64,000 nt of DNA from contig NZ_ML660052.1 of NCBI RefSeq assembly GCF_007004665.1, positions 434,001-498,000 of the forward strand, written 5' to 3'. Both the position numbers and the translations under genes were made by a program. Shown one piece after another: positions 51,965-61,282 of this stretch. Below the pieces are notes generated by a model. The model had not been told where the DNA came from, ran no database searches, and saw only the letters and a list, made by a program, of their open reading frames with translations. The stretch is from Denitrobaculum tricleocarpae. GTDB taxonomy: Bacteria > Pseudomonadota > Alphaproteobacteria > Kiloniellales > Kiloniellaceae. Position 1 is the first letter of the stretch, and every line of letters begins with the position of its first letter.

Positions 51965-54805
51965 ATGAGCGTTGACTACAAATCAACCGTATTCCTGCCG
52001 CGCACGGATTTTCCGATGCGTGCCGGCTTGCCGAAACGCGAACCCGAAATCCTTGCGCGCTGGGAGGAAATTGGCCTCTTCAAGCGGCTGCGCGAGGAGT
52101 CCAAGGGGCGTGAGAAGTTCATTCTTCATGATGGACCGCCCTATGCCAACGGCCACCTCCACATGGGGCATGCCCTGAACAAGGTGCTGAAGGACATCAT
52201 CAACCGCTCGCAGCAGATGCTGGGCAAGGACGCCCACTACGTGCCGGGCTGGGATTGCCACGGCCTGCCGATCGAATGGAAGATCGAAGAAGGTTACCGG
52301 GAGCGCGGGCAGGACAAGGATGAGGTTCCGGTCCTCGAATTCCGCCGGGAATGCCGGGAGTTCGCCGAAAAATGGGTCAAGATCCAGACACAGGAGTTCA
52401 AGCGGCTGGGCGTTGAAGGCGACTGGGAAGAGCCTTACACCACCATGAACTTTGCCGCCGAAGCCCAGATTGTGCGCGAAATCGGCAAGTTTCTGATGAA
52501 TGGCGGCCTTTATGCCGGGGCCAAGCCGGTGCTTTGGTCGGTGGTGGAGAAGACCGCGCTGGCCGACGCCGAGGTCGAATATCACGATCACAAGTCGCCG
52601 ACGATCTGGGTGCGCTTCCCGGTCGTCGAGGGCCCGGACAATCTGAAGGGCGCTTCGGTGGTCATCTGGACCACGACGCCCTGGACCATCCCCGGCAACC
52701 GCGCAGTCGCCTGTGGGCCCGAGTTCGATTACATCGGGGTCGAGGTCAAGGCTGTCGGCGAGAAGAGCCGCGCCAAGGTCGGCGAGAAGCTGTTGCTTGC
52801 CAAGGAACTCTATGCCGCCTTCGCCGAAAAGTGCGAAATCACCGAGCACGAGGTCTTCTGGCAGGGGGTTGGTTCCGAGCTTCTGGGCCTGCGCTGCGAT
52901 CACCCGCTGGCGTCCGCCGGGTATGACGCGGGCGCACCGGTCCTGAATGGCGACTTCGTGACCACGGAAGCGGGCACCGGGTTTGTGCACATTGCGCCGG
53001 GTCATGGCGCGGACGACTTCGAACTGGGTAAGGCCAACGGTCTCGAAATCCCCCAGACCGTGGATGCGGACGGCAGCTTCTTTGCGCATGTCCCGCTCTT
53101 TGCCGGTTCAGTTGTCTATACTAGTGAGGGCAAGGAGGGCGACGCCAACGGCAAGGTGATCGGCGCATTGATGGAGGCCGGTTCGCTGATCGCCAAGGGC
53201 AGCCTGCGCCACAGCTATCCCCATTCCTGGCGCTCGAAAGCGCCCCTCATCTTCCGCAATACGCCGCAGTGGTTCATTTCGATGGAAACCAACGATCTGC
53301 AGAAAAATGCGGTGAAAGCCATCGAGGACACCACCTTTGTGCCTGCGTCGGGCCGAACGCGTCTGCTGTCTATGGTCGAGAACCGGCCGGACTGGTGCGT
53401 GTCCCGCCAGCGGCTCTGGGGTGTGCCTCTGCCGATCTTCGTCGAGAAGGCCAGCGGCGAACCCCTGCGTGACGCCGCCGTCGTCGAGCGGGTGGCGAAA
53501 GCCTTTGAGGAAGAGGGCGGCGATGCCTGGTTCAACAGCGATCCTTCGCGCTTCCTGGGCAACGATTACAACGCCGAGGACTACGAGCAGATCACCGACG
53601 TGGTCGAGGTCTGGTTCGATTCCGGCTGCACGCACTCTTTCGTGCTGGAAGCCCGGCCCGAACTGCAATGGCCGGCTTCGCTCTATCTCGAAGGCTCCGA
53701 CCAGCATCGCGGCTGGTTCCAGTCGTCGCTGCTGGAATCTTCCGGTACGCGCGGACGCGCGCCCTACGACGCGGTCCTGACCCATGGCTTCCTGATGGAT
53801 GAGAAAGGTCATAAGATGTCCAAGTCCCTCGGGAACGGCATCGATCCGCAGGATGTCATGAACGAGAGTGGCGCGGATATCATCCGCCTTTGGGTGGTGG
53901 CGTCCGATTACACGGCCGATCTGCGGGTTGGACCCAAGATCCTGCGCTATCAGGTCGACGCCTACCGCCGCCTGCGCAACACCCTTCGCTTCATGCTGGG
54001 TGCGCTGGAAGGCTTCTCCGAAGAGGAGCGCCTGCCCGCGGAAGAGATGCCCGAGCTGGAGCGCTGGGTGCTGCACAGGCTCAACGAACTGGACCGGCAG
54101 GTACGCAAGGGCTGTGAAGGCTATGATTTCCATGACCTTTACAAGAGCCTGCATAACTTCTGCGCGGTCGATCTCTCTGCCTTTTACTTCGATATCCGCA
54201 AGGACACGCTCTACTGCGACCGTCCGGATTCCCAGCAGCGCCGGGCCTGCCGTACGGTCATCGACCATGCCTTCAACTGCCTGGTGACCTGGCTGGCGCC
54301 GATCATCTGCTTCACGGCGGAAGAAGCCTGGCTGGCACGGGGAACCGGTCCCGAGGAGAGCGTGCATCTGCGGCTCTTCCCGGATGTTCCTGCCGAGTGG
54401 CACGATGCTGCGCTGGCGGAAAAATGGTATGCAATCCGCGAAGTTCGCCGTGTCGTAACCGGCGCGATCGAGCTGGAACGGGCGGGCAAGCGCCTGGGGT
54501 CAAGCCTTCAGGCCAAGCCTGTTGTGACGATTGGTCGCCCTGAACTGATGGAAGCGGTAAGTACGGTTGATATGGCAGATATCGCCATTACATCTGACCT
54601 GGCTCTGGTTGCCGGAACCCCGCCGGAAGACGCCTTTACTCTGGAAGATGTTGCCGGCGTCGGTGTGAAGGTGGAAATGGCGGAGGGCGGCAAGTGCGAG
54701 CGCTGCTGGAAGATCCTTCCCGAAGTTGGAAGCTTCGAGAGTGCGCCGGGAACCTGTGCGCGCTGCGCCGATGCGGTCCAGTATTATCGTGCGGCTGCTG
54801 AGTAG
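51965..54805 (+). CDS. ileS: Isoleucyl-tRNA synthetase
   Basis: Class Ia synthetase of 946 residues. The HIGH motif is H66-M-G-H69 in ANGHLHMGHAL, the editing domain lies at about 200-390 (TTTPWTIPGNRAVA), KMSKS is at 617-621 after LMDEKGH, and the C-terminal zinc ribbon has CERCWK and CARC. The length fits bacterial type I IleRS. No T-box leader is visible. It lies between ribF and lspA. Confidence 0.97.
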   Translation: MSVDYKSTVFLPRTDFPMRAGLPKREPEILARWEEIGLFKRLREESKGREKFILHDGPPYANGHLHMGHALNKVLKDIINRSQQMLGKDAHYVPGWDCHGLPIEWKIEEGYRERGQDKDEVPVLEFRRECREFAEKWVKIQTQEFKRLGVEGDWEEPYTTMNFAAEAQIVREIGKFLMNGGLYAGAKPVLWSVVEKTALADAEVEYHDHKSPTIWVRFPVVEGPDNLKGASVVIWTTTPWTIPGNRAVACGPEFDYIGVEVKAVGEKSRAKVGEKLLLAKELYAAFAEKCEITEHEVFWQGVGSELLGLRCDHPLASAGYDAGAPVLNGDFVTTEAGTGFVHIAPGHGADDFELGKANGLEIPQTVDADGSFFAHVPLFAGSVVYTSEGKEGDANGKVIGALMEAGSLIAKGSLRHSYPHSWRSKAPLIFRNTPQWFISMETNDLQKNAVKAIEDTTFVPASGRTRLLSMVENRPDWCVSRQRLWGVPLPIFVEKASGEPLRDAAVVERVAKAFEEEGGDAWFNSDPSRFLGNDYNAEDYEQITDVVEVWFDSGCTHSFVLEARPELQWPASLYLEGSDQHRGWFQSSLLESSGTRGRAPYDAVLTHGFLMDEKGHKMSKSLGNGIDPQDVMNESGADIIRLWVVASDYTADLRVGPKILRYQVDAYRRLRNTLRFMLGALEGFSEEERLPAEEMPELERWVLHRLNELDRQVRKGCEGYDFHDLYKSLHNFCAVDLSAFYFDIRKDTLYCDRPDSQQRRACRTVIDHAFNCLVTWLAPIICFTAEEAWLARGTGPEESVHLRLFPDVPAEWHDAALAEKWYAIREVRRVVTGAIELERAGKRLGSSLQAKPVVTIGRPELMEAVSTVDMADIAITSDLALVAGTPPEDAFTLEDVAGVGVKVEMAEGGKCERCWKILPEVGSFESAPGTCARCADAVQYYRAAAE

Positions 54806-54861
54806 GGGCTTTCCGCGAGCTGGAGCACTGAATAGGGTTTGAGTGTTGGAATATCCCCCTG

Positions 54862-55344
54862 ATGAGCCAGATGTATAAGCTGACCGCCATTCTGGCTGTC
54901 GTTGTGTGCGCTCTTGATCAGTTCACAAAGTGGCTGATCCTCGAAGTCGTGATGCAGCCGGTCCAGACTTTTGAAATAACGGGCTTTTTCAACATCGTTC
55001 TGGCTTTCAACCGGGGCGTCAGCTTCGGCCTCTTCGGTAATGACGCGGCCATAATGCCTTACATTCTGAGTGCTGTGGCTGCCGTTATCGTCGTTGCGCT
55101 GCTGGTTTGGCTGCGTGAACAGGATCAGAAGGCCAATGCCCTTGCCGTGGGGCTGGTGGTTGGCGGTGCGATCGGCAATGTGATTGACCGGCTTAGGATC
55201 GGCATGGTGGTGGACTTTCTGGACTTCCACCTGGCCGGCTGGCACTGGCCGGCTTTCAATGTTGCAGATACCGCGATCTTCCTGGGTGTCGCCGTCCTGA
55301 TGTTTGCCAGCTTGTTTGGCGGCGTCAGTGAGGGTAAAAGGTAA
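54862..55344 (+). CDS. lspA: Lipoprotein signal peptidase (signal peptidase II)
   Basis: Inner-membrane aspartic protease of 160 residues with four helices. LDQFTKWLI is the first conserved block, and the two catalytic aspartates are in VVDFLDF and FNVADTAI, with GNVIDR between helices. It cuts prolipoproteins, including the BamF-like lipoprotein encoded next. It follows ileS by 56 bases. Confidence 0.96.
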   Translation: MSQMYKLTAILAVVVCALDQFTKWLILEVVMQPVQTFEITGFFNIVLAFNRGVSFGLFGNDAAIMPYILSAVAAVIVVALLVWLREQDQKANALAVGLVVGGAIGNVIDRLRIGMVVDFLDFHLAGWHWPAFNVADTAIFLGVAVLMFASLFGGVSEGKR

Positions 55345-55348
55345 GGAT

Positions 55349-55426
55349 TAAAGCAGATTGCGTTTGATTTGACCCAGCGTTCGCAGACTCTCGATCAGCA
55401 CAGAGCTGATTTCGAACGCAAACTTT
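55349..55426 (+). repeat. Dispersed palindromic repeat, copy B
   Basis: This copy begins five bases after the lspA stop and matches 2970-3047 at 58 of 78 positions without gaps. The outer inverted repeat TTGCGTT (55358-55364) and AACGCAA (55415-55421) is perfect here, with an inner stem ATCAGC/GCTGAT (loop of five). It lies between lspA and the lipoprotein gene. Confidence 0.6.
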
Positions 55427-55477
55427 TAAACCTCGTTGCTCAAGGCAAACGCAAAACGCTGTAGTGGGAGGAACGTT

Positions 55478-56056
55478 ATGTTTCTGACAAAGTCATTTCG
55501 CATTTTCTGCCTGGCTGGCGCGGCGCTGTCGCTCACTGCCTGTGAAAATGTCCGCTCCGAACTGGGGCTGAACAAACAGTCGCCGGACGAGTTCCGCGTG
55601 GTGTCCCGTGCGCCGTTGAGCCTGCCACCGGAGTTTACGCTGCGCCCGCCTGAGCCCGGCGCTGTGCGTCCTCAGGAAGGCACTGCCACAGATCGGGCCA
55701 AACGCGCTGTCTTTCGTGCGGACAATGCCACAGGTCCGACGTTGGACGAGCGTATTCCGGCCGACGGTCGCTCCCTTGGCGAACGTTCGCTTCTGATGGC
55801 CGCCGGAGCCGACAAGGCCGAGCCGGGAATTCGTCAGATCGTGGACCGCGAAACAGGCCGCCTAAACGAGGAAAATGACAGCTTCGTCAATGATCTGGTG
55901 TTCTGGCGGGACCAGCCGCCGCCGGGTGAGGTGATCGATGCGGAAGGCGAATCTCAACGGATCCGTGAGAATGCCGCGCTGGGGCGCTCTGTAACATCAG
56001 GTGAGACCCCGACGATTGTCCGCGAAGAGAAAGCCTTCCTGGAAGGTATCTTTTAA
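55478..56056 (+). CDS. DUF3035 lipoprotein (BamF-type)
   Basis: Lipoprotein of 192 residues: a signal peptide ending in the lipobox LTAC (about residues 18-21), then a polar region with RVVSRAPLSLPPEFTLRPPEPG, the core DUF3035 motif, and a helical C-terminal half. DUF3035 has been linked to BamF, an alphaproteobacterial subunit of the outer-membrane assembly complex; I recall this but cannot confirm it here. GGGAGG lies a few bases before ATG 55478. It shares the ileS-lspA transcript or has its own start after the repeat. Confidence 0.82.
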   Translation: MFLTKSFRIFCLAGAALSLTACENVRSELGLNKQSPDEFRVVSRAPLSLPPEFTLRPPEPGAVRPQEGTATDRAKRAVFRADNATGPTLDERIPADGRSLGERSLLMAAGADKAEPGIRQIVDRETGRLNEENDSFVNDLVFWRDQPPPGEVIDAEGESQRIRENAALGRSVTSGETPTIVREEKAFLEGIF

Positions 56057-56098
56057 GCGCCCAACATGCTGCCTTCCGCAGGTTAGCTGTAAAATTCC

Positions 56099-56137
56099 AA
56101 GGCCCGCCCGACTTTGCGTTGGGCTGGCCTTTTCTTT
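56099..56137 (+). terminator. Rho-independent terminator after the bamF-like gene
   Basis: The stem AAGGCC-c-GCCC pairs with GGGC-t-GGCCTT (one C/T mismatch) around an 11-base loop and is followed by TTCTTT. It lies 43 bases beyond the stop codon. Confidence 0.75.
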
Positions 56138-56235
56138 ACGCACGGCGCAATCTCTTGATCCAATCGCGTTTTGATCTCCTGGGTATTGAGTTCCCGCAGT
56201 TTGATCTCTGGAGCTTTTAATGCAAGCCATTCGCA

Positions 56236-56263
56236 TTGACCTGCTGGAATTCAAGCATATGTG
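56236..56263 (+). promoter_or_regulatory. Putative promoter of the M16 peptidase genes
   Basis: TTGACC (56236-56241) and TATGTG (56258-56263) are 16 bases apart, just behind the preceding terminator. The leader would be about 110 bases. Confidence 0.35.
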
Positions 56264-56381
56264 ATGCTCTGAACTCGCGCCTTTGCTTGAGGCGCTGAAA
56301 GTAAACGCCATATTAACCATAATTCGCTAACCTGATACCGGTCGACCTCGCCCTTCCATTCGCTTTTTTTCCGGGAAAGCC

Positions 56382-57764
56382 ATGCCCCCAACTTCACGCT
56401 CGACGCCGCTCCGACTTCCCTCCTGGCTTCAAGTTCTGGCTCTGTCTTTCGCCGTTCTGGGTGCCATTGTTTGGATGGCCGGACAGGCTGCCGCCCGGGT
56501 TTTCGATCCGGAAACCTTCACTTTGGATAACGGGATGCAGGTCGTGGTGGTGCCGAACCACCGGGCACCGATCGTGACCCATATGGTTTGGTACAAGGTC
56601 GGCGCAGCGGATGAATCCGCGGGTGAGTCCGGTAATGCCCACTTCCTTGAGCATCTGCTCTTCAAAGGCACCAAGACGCTGGCGCCGGGTGAGTTCTCCG
56701 AGATCATTCAACTGAACGGCGGACGTGAGAACGCCTTTACCAGCCAGGACTACACGGCCTACTTCCAGACCATCGCGCGCGACCGCCTGGAAATCATGAT
56801 GAAGCATGAGGCGGACCGGATGACCAACCTGGTTCTGACCGATGACGTCGTGGCGTCGGAGCGGGACGTGGTGATCGAGGAGCGCCGCAGCCGGACAGAC
56901 AACAATCCAAGTGCCAAGCTTTTCGAGACGATGCAGGCGGCACTCTATCTGAACCATCCCTACCGTCTGCCGGTTATCGGCTGGCAGCATGAGATCGAGG
57001 CTCTGAACACCGAGACGGCTCTGGCCTTTTACCGCAAATGGTACGCGCCGAATAACGCGATCCTGATCGTCGCCGGTGATGTGACGGCCGAGGAGGTCCG
57101 GCCACTTGCGGAGAAATATTACGGCGTTATCCCGGCGCGTGATGTGCCGGAGCGGGTGCGGATTGAAGAGCCCCCGCAGACCTCGGCGCGCCGGGTGATC
57201 CATGAGAGCCCGAGGGTCCGCCAGCCCTTGCTTGCCATGACCTATCTGGCCCCCAGTTACCGCAGGGGTGAGACCGAACATGCCTATGCATTGCAGGTGC
57301 TGGATGAAGTCTTGAGCGGCGGGTCCACCAGCCGGCTCTACAAGTCTCTCGTGGTCGACAAAAAGCTCGCGGTTTCGGTCGGCAGCCGCTACAGCGCGAG
57401 CGCGCTGGATCTGAGTGACTTCAACTTTTATGCCTCACCTCAGCCGGGTGTTGAGCTTGAGGCGCTGGAAGCGGCATTGCGAGCTGAAATCGATGCTGTT
57501 CTAAAGGATGGTATCACAGCCAAGGAACTGGCGTCAGCCAAGCGCCGCAAGCGCGCCGAGTCGGTCTACGCCCGTGATAATCTGGGAACCGCGCCGCGTA
57601 TCATCGGTATCTCGCTGGCCACGGGCCGGACCATCGAGGAAATCGAAAGCTGGCCGGACCTGATCGATGGCGTGACTCTCGAACAGGTGTTGGCTGCCGC
57701 CCGCGCCGTCTTCAGGGATGAAAGTTCCGTGACTGGCCTCCTTCTGCCGAAACCGACGTCGTGA
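56382..57764 (+). CDS. M16 family zinc metallopeptidase, catalytic partner
   Basis: Protein of 460 residues with an N-terminal signal segment (about 12-36). The inverted zinc motif HFLEH is at residues 87-91 and the downstream ENAFTSQDYTAYFQ region supplies the further family contacts. It is a periplasmic or membrane-attached peptidase of the pitrilysin/PqqL-like type. The next gene, a non-catalytic M16 subunit, overlaps its stop codon by four bases; such pairs usually form heterodimers. Confidence 0.92.
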   Translation: MPPTSRSTPLRLPSWLQVLALSFAVLGAIVWMAGQAAARVFDPETFTLDNGMQVVVVPNHRAPIVTHMVWYKVGAADESAGESGNAHFLEHLLFKGTKTLAPGEFSEIIQLNGGRENAFTSQDYTAYFQTIARDRLEIMMKHEADRMTNLVLTDDVVASERDVVIEERRSRTDNNPSAKLFETMQAALYLNHPYRLPVIGWQHEIEALNTETALAFYRKWYAPNNAILIVAGDVTAEEVRPLAEKYYGVIPARDVPERVRIEEPPQTSARRVIHESPRVRQPLLAMTYLAPSYRRGETEHAYALQVLDEVLSGGSTSRLYKSLVVDKKLAVSVGSRYSASALDLSDFNFYASPQPGVELEALEAALRAEIDAVLKDGITAKELASAKRRKRAESVYARDNLGTAPRIIGISLATGRTIEEIESWPDLIDGVTLEQVLAAARAVFRDESSVTGLLLPKPTS

Positions 57765-59170
57765 AACGGGATAGATTTATGAAACTCTCAAACCTCTCGG
57801 CGTCCTCGGTGCTGCCAAGCATGGAAAAAACCCTCTCCGGACTGGCGGCTGGCTTCGCACTGGTGCTTGCCGCGGCCGCGCCGGTATCGGCCGCAGTTGA
57901 AATCGAACGGGTGGTCAGCCCGGGCGGTATCGAGGCCTGGCTGGTCCAGGATCACCGGAATCCTATCATCGCCATGGAGTTCTCGTTCAAGGGCGGTGCC
58001 GCTTTGGATCCGGCCGACAAGGCCGGGCTCTCGACTATGACGGCTGCGCTGATCGATGAAGGCGCGGGAGAACTCGACTCCCAGGGCTTTCGCGGGCTCA
58101 TGGATGAAAACTCAATCGGTCTGAGCTTCAACGCGGGGCGGGACGAGTTTTCTGGATCTCTGCGCACCCTGGCGGAGACCAAGGATCTGGCCTTTAACCT
58201 GGCGCGCCTTGCCCTGACTTCGCCCCGTTTCGACGAGGAGGCTGTCGCGCGCATCCGCAGCCAGATCATGGTTGGCCTGGAACGCGAAAAGGAGTCGCCG
58301 GATGCGATCGCGGGTAAGGCGCTTCGGACGCTGTTCTTCGATGATCACCCCTATGGTCGCTCAAGCGGAGGCACCGTTGAGACCGTCCCGGCGATCACCG
58401 TCGGGGATATGCGTGCGCTGGTGCGCGAACGCTTCTCTCTGGATCGGCTGAAGATCGCTGTAATCGGTAGTGTGACGCCGGAAGAACTCGCGACTCTGCT
58501 GGACCGTACTTTCGGCGAACTTCCGGCGACCTCGGATTTGCCCGTCGTTCCCGACGTTGCGGTCGCTGGTACCGGGGATGTCATTGTGGTCGACAAGAAC
58601 CTGCCGCAGAGTGTGGTCACCTTCGGGCATCAGGGCGTGAAACGTAGCGACCCGGACTACTACGCGGCCTATGTGGTGAATTACATCCTGGGTGGCGGGG
58701 GGATGTCCTCACGGCTCTATGAGGAAGTTCGCGAGAAGCGCGGTCTGGCGTACTCGGTCTACAGCTATCTTAACCCGCTGGATCATGCGGCTCTGCTGGT
58801 CGGCGGGGTTGCGACGCAAAACGCCCGGGTGTCGGAATCACTGGAGATCATTAAGGCGGAGTGGAAACGGATGGCGGAGGAGGGGCCAAGCGCCCAGGAT
58901 CTTGCCGACGCCAAGACCTTTCTGACCGGATCCTTCCCGCTGCGCCTCTCCGGATCGGACCGGATCGCGGGCATGATGCTCGGTATGCAGATCCAGGGTC
59001 TCGGTATCGATTACCTCGAGCGGCGTAACAGCTACATCGAGGCGGTGACCCTGGAGCAGGCACAGCGCGTCGCGGCGGAACTCTTCAAGCCGGAGGCTCT
59101 GACCGTCGTGGTGGTGGGGCGCCCCGAGAATGTCACCGCCACCCGTGCGGCGCCGGACGGCAGTTCCTGA
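57761..59170 (+). CDS. M16 family protein, non-catalytic partner
   Basis: Protein of 469 residues with a signal peptide (about 25-45, ending VSAAVE). The M16 fold is clear (FKGGAALDPADKAGLSTMTAALIDEGAG; YVVNYILGGGGMSSRLYEEVREKRGLAYSVYS) but the HxxEH zinc motif is replaced by TAALIDEG, so it should be inactive. It likely helps substrate binding by its partner encoded upstream. GTG 57761 overlaps the upstream stop; ATG 57779 is an alternative start. Confidence 0.9.
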   Translation: MKRDRFMKLSNLSASSVLPSMEKTLSGLAAGFALVLAAAAPVSAAVEIERVVSPGGIEAWLVQDHRNPIIAMEFSFKGGAALDPADKAGLSTMTAALIDEGAGELDSQGFRGLMDENSIGLSFNAGRDEFSGSLRTLAETKDLAFNLARLALTSPRFDEEAVARIRSQIMVGLEREKESPDAIAGKALRTLFFDDHPYGRSSGGTVETVPAITVGDMRALVRERFSLDRLKIAVIGSVTPEELATLLDRTFGELPATSDLPVVPDVAVAGTGDVIVVDKNLPQSVVTFGHQGVKRSDPDYYAAYVVNYILGGGGMSSRLYEEVREKRGLAYSVYSYLNPLDHAALLVGGVATQNARVSESLEIIKAEWKRMAEEGPSAQDLADAKTFLTGSFPLRLSGSDRIAGMMLGMQIQGLGIDYLERRNSYIEAVTLEQAQRVAAELFKPEALTVVVVGRPENVTATRAAPDGSS

Positions 59171-59338
59171 CCCTCTGACACGAACAGTTATCTGTGCGGT
59201 AAGGGTCAGTGCTGTGAATGCGCTGGCCCTTGTTGTTTCTGAGCAGGAAACGGCTTTTTGACCGCCTGCTTCCCTGTTAGTTTTACGTTCCTCGCAGGCA
59301 AGGCGATTCGGACGCCTGCTCCAGCGTAAAGCGACGAC

Positions 59339-61276
59339 ATGACCACAGCTGACCAAGACATCAATCTGACGACCGGCCAGGGCGCAGAGGAAGGCCTGCA
59401 ACGCCGGGTATTGCGCCGCCTGCCCAACACGCTGGTCAATCAGATCGCGGCGGGCGAAGTCATCGAGCGGCCGGCGGCCGCGGTCAAGGAACTGGTCGAA
59501 AACGCCATCGATGCCGGGGCGCGCCATATCGATGTGGTGATGCGCGACGGCGGACGGGCTTTTCTCTCCGTCGTGGACGACGGTTGCGGCATGACGGCGG
59601 AAGAGCTGATGCTGGCGGTCGAGCGCCACGCGACCTCGAAACTGCCTGCCGATGATCTGGTCGATATCAGGACACTGGGTTTTCGCGGCGAGGCCCTGCC
59701 TTCGATCGGCGCCGTGTCACGCATGACGGTCAGCAGCCGCCCGCCGGGCAGCGAAGAGGGTTGGAGCCTGAGCGTCGAGGGCGGCAGCGTTCTGCCCGCG
59801 GTGCCCGCGGCGCAAGCGCCGGGGACACGCATAGAAGTCCGCGAGCTCTTCTATGCGACGCCGGCACGCCTGAAGTTCCTGAAGACGGCGCGGACCGAGA
59901 TCAACCACGCGCAGGATGCCATCAACCGTCTTGCCATGGCGCATCCGGAAATCGGCTTCACCCTGTCGGATGAGAACCGCCGTATCATTCGCCTGGCACC
60001 CGCCAGCGGTGACCTCTTCGAAAGCCGTTTGAAGCGGCTCTCGGCGGTAATGGGCCATGAATTCTCCGACAACGCTTTGCCGATCGAAGCGGAACGGGAA
60101 GGCGTGCGGCTTTCCGGCTACATCGGCCTGCCGACCTTGAACCGGGGGAACGCCCAGCATCAGTATCTCTTCGTGAATGGCCGGCCCGTGCGCGACAAGC
60201 TGCTGCACGGCGCGGTCCGCGGGGCCTATCAGGATTTTCTCGCGCGCGACCGCCATCCGCTTGTCGCCTTGTTCGTGGACCTGCCCGCGGAGATGGTTGA
60301 CGTCAATGTGCATCCCGCGAAGACCGAAGTGCGCTTCCGGGAGGCGGGGCTGGTGCGGGGGCTGATCGTCGGGGCCTGTAAACATGCCCTGGCCGCCGCC
60401 GGGCACCGGGCCTCGACCACGGTCGCCTCGGCGGCCCTGGGATCTTTCACGCCGGGTGCCGGCGTAAGCACTGCGCCACGGCAATTCCAGGGCAATTATA
60501 GCTGGCAGGGCGCTGGTCGCTTGCCTTCAGGCATGTCGGAGGCGGTTTCCGGCTATCATGCCCCGCTGCCCGGTTTCGATGCGGCGCCCGGAGCCAATAC
60601 CTCACCGCAGGCGATGCCGGACTACGAGGGGCAGGGTGGCGCCCCCGGCTTTGGTGGCGGTACTGCCGGCACAGCGGAACAGGAGGGGCTTGAAGCCTAT
60701 CCCCTGGGCGCGGCGCGCGCGCAGCTTCACGGCACCTATGTCATCGCGCAGACCCGCAACGGCATTGTCATCGTCGATCAGCATGCGGCGCACGAGCGCC
60801 TGGTTTACGAGCGCATGAAGGAGCAGCTTGAGAAGACCGGCGTTGCACGCCAGATGCTGCTGATTCCCGAAGTGATCGAGTTGGAGGAAACGGCGGTCGA
60901 GCGGCTGACCGCCCGCGCGGAGGAACTGGCGGAACTCGGCCTGCATCTGGAAGCTTTCGGCCCGGGCGCCGTGGTGGTGCGGGAGGTGCCGGCGCTGCTG
61001 GGTGAAGTTGATGTTCAGGGCCTTTTGCGGGATCTGGCCGACGAACTGGCGGAACTTGGCGAAGCCCTGGCGCTGCGCGAGAAGCTGGAGCATGTCTGCG
61101 GCACCATGGCCTGCCACGGGTCGGTGCGGGCAGGCCGCAAACTCAACGGGGAGGAGATGAACGCATTGCTGCGGCAGATGGAAGCGACGCCGCATTCCGG
61201 GCAGTGCAATCACGGCCGCCCGACCTACGTCGAGCTGCAACTCGCCGACATCGAAAAACTCTTCGGGCGCCGTTAA
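59339..61276 (+). CDS. mutL: DNA mismatch repair protein MutL
   Basis: Protein of 645 residues. The GHKL ATPase domain has [32 protein letters not shown] and RGEALPSI; a disordered Gly/Pro-rich linker spans about 355-455; the C-terminal domain has [12 protein letters not shown] (D480), the endonuclease motif DQHA(X)2E(X)4E, plus ACHGSVRAG and QCNHGRPTY near the end. So it should nick DNA itself, as in bacteria without MutH. The MFS gene starts 6 bases later. Confidence 0.96.
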   Translation: MTTADQDINLTTGQGAEEGLQRRVLRRLPNTLVNQIAAGEVIERPAAAVKELVENAIDAGARHIDVVMRDGGRAFLSVVDDGCGMTAEELMLAVERHATSKLPADDLVDIRTLGFRGEALPSIGAVSRMTVSSRPPGSEEGWSLSVEGGSVLPAVPAAQAPGTRIEVRELFYATPARLKFLKTARTEINHAQDAINRLAMAHPEIGFTLSDENRRIIRLAPASGDLFESRLKRLSAVMGHEFSDNALPIEAEREGVRLSGYIGLPTLNRGNAQHQYLFVNGRPVRDKLLHGAVRGAYQDFLARDRHPLVALFVDLPAEMVDVNVHPAKTEVRFREAGLVRGLIVGACKHALAAAGHRASTTVASAALGSFTPGAGVSTAPRQFQGNYSWQGAGRLPSGMSEAVSGYHAPLPGFDAAPGANTSPQAMPDYEGQGGAPGFGGGTAGTAEQEGLEAYPLGAARAQLHGTYVIAQTRNGIVIVDQHAAHERLVYERMKEQLEKTGVARQMLLIPEVIELEETAVERLTARAEELAELGLHLEAFGPGAVVVREVPALLGEVDVQGLLRDLADELAELGEALALREKLEHVCGTMACHGSVRAGRKLNGEEMNALLRQMEATPHSGQCNHGRPTYVELQLADIEKLFGRR

Positions 61277-61282
61277 TCCCCT

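Larger units (their letters stand above)
56057..56381. other. Intergenic region between bamF-like and M16 genes
   Basis: 325 bases with no gene. It contains a good terminator (56099-56137) and then a candidate promoter (56236-56263) for the M16 peptidase pair. Nothing else was recognised. Confidence 0.65.

Noticed and set aside
53108-54403. Long open frame antisense to ileS
   Set aside because: It is a GC-rich shadow of a well-conserved gene, without ribosome site or family motifs. The same holds for 51983-53089 and 60602-62020 on the minus strand.
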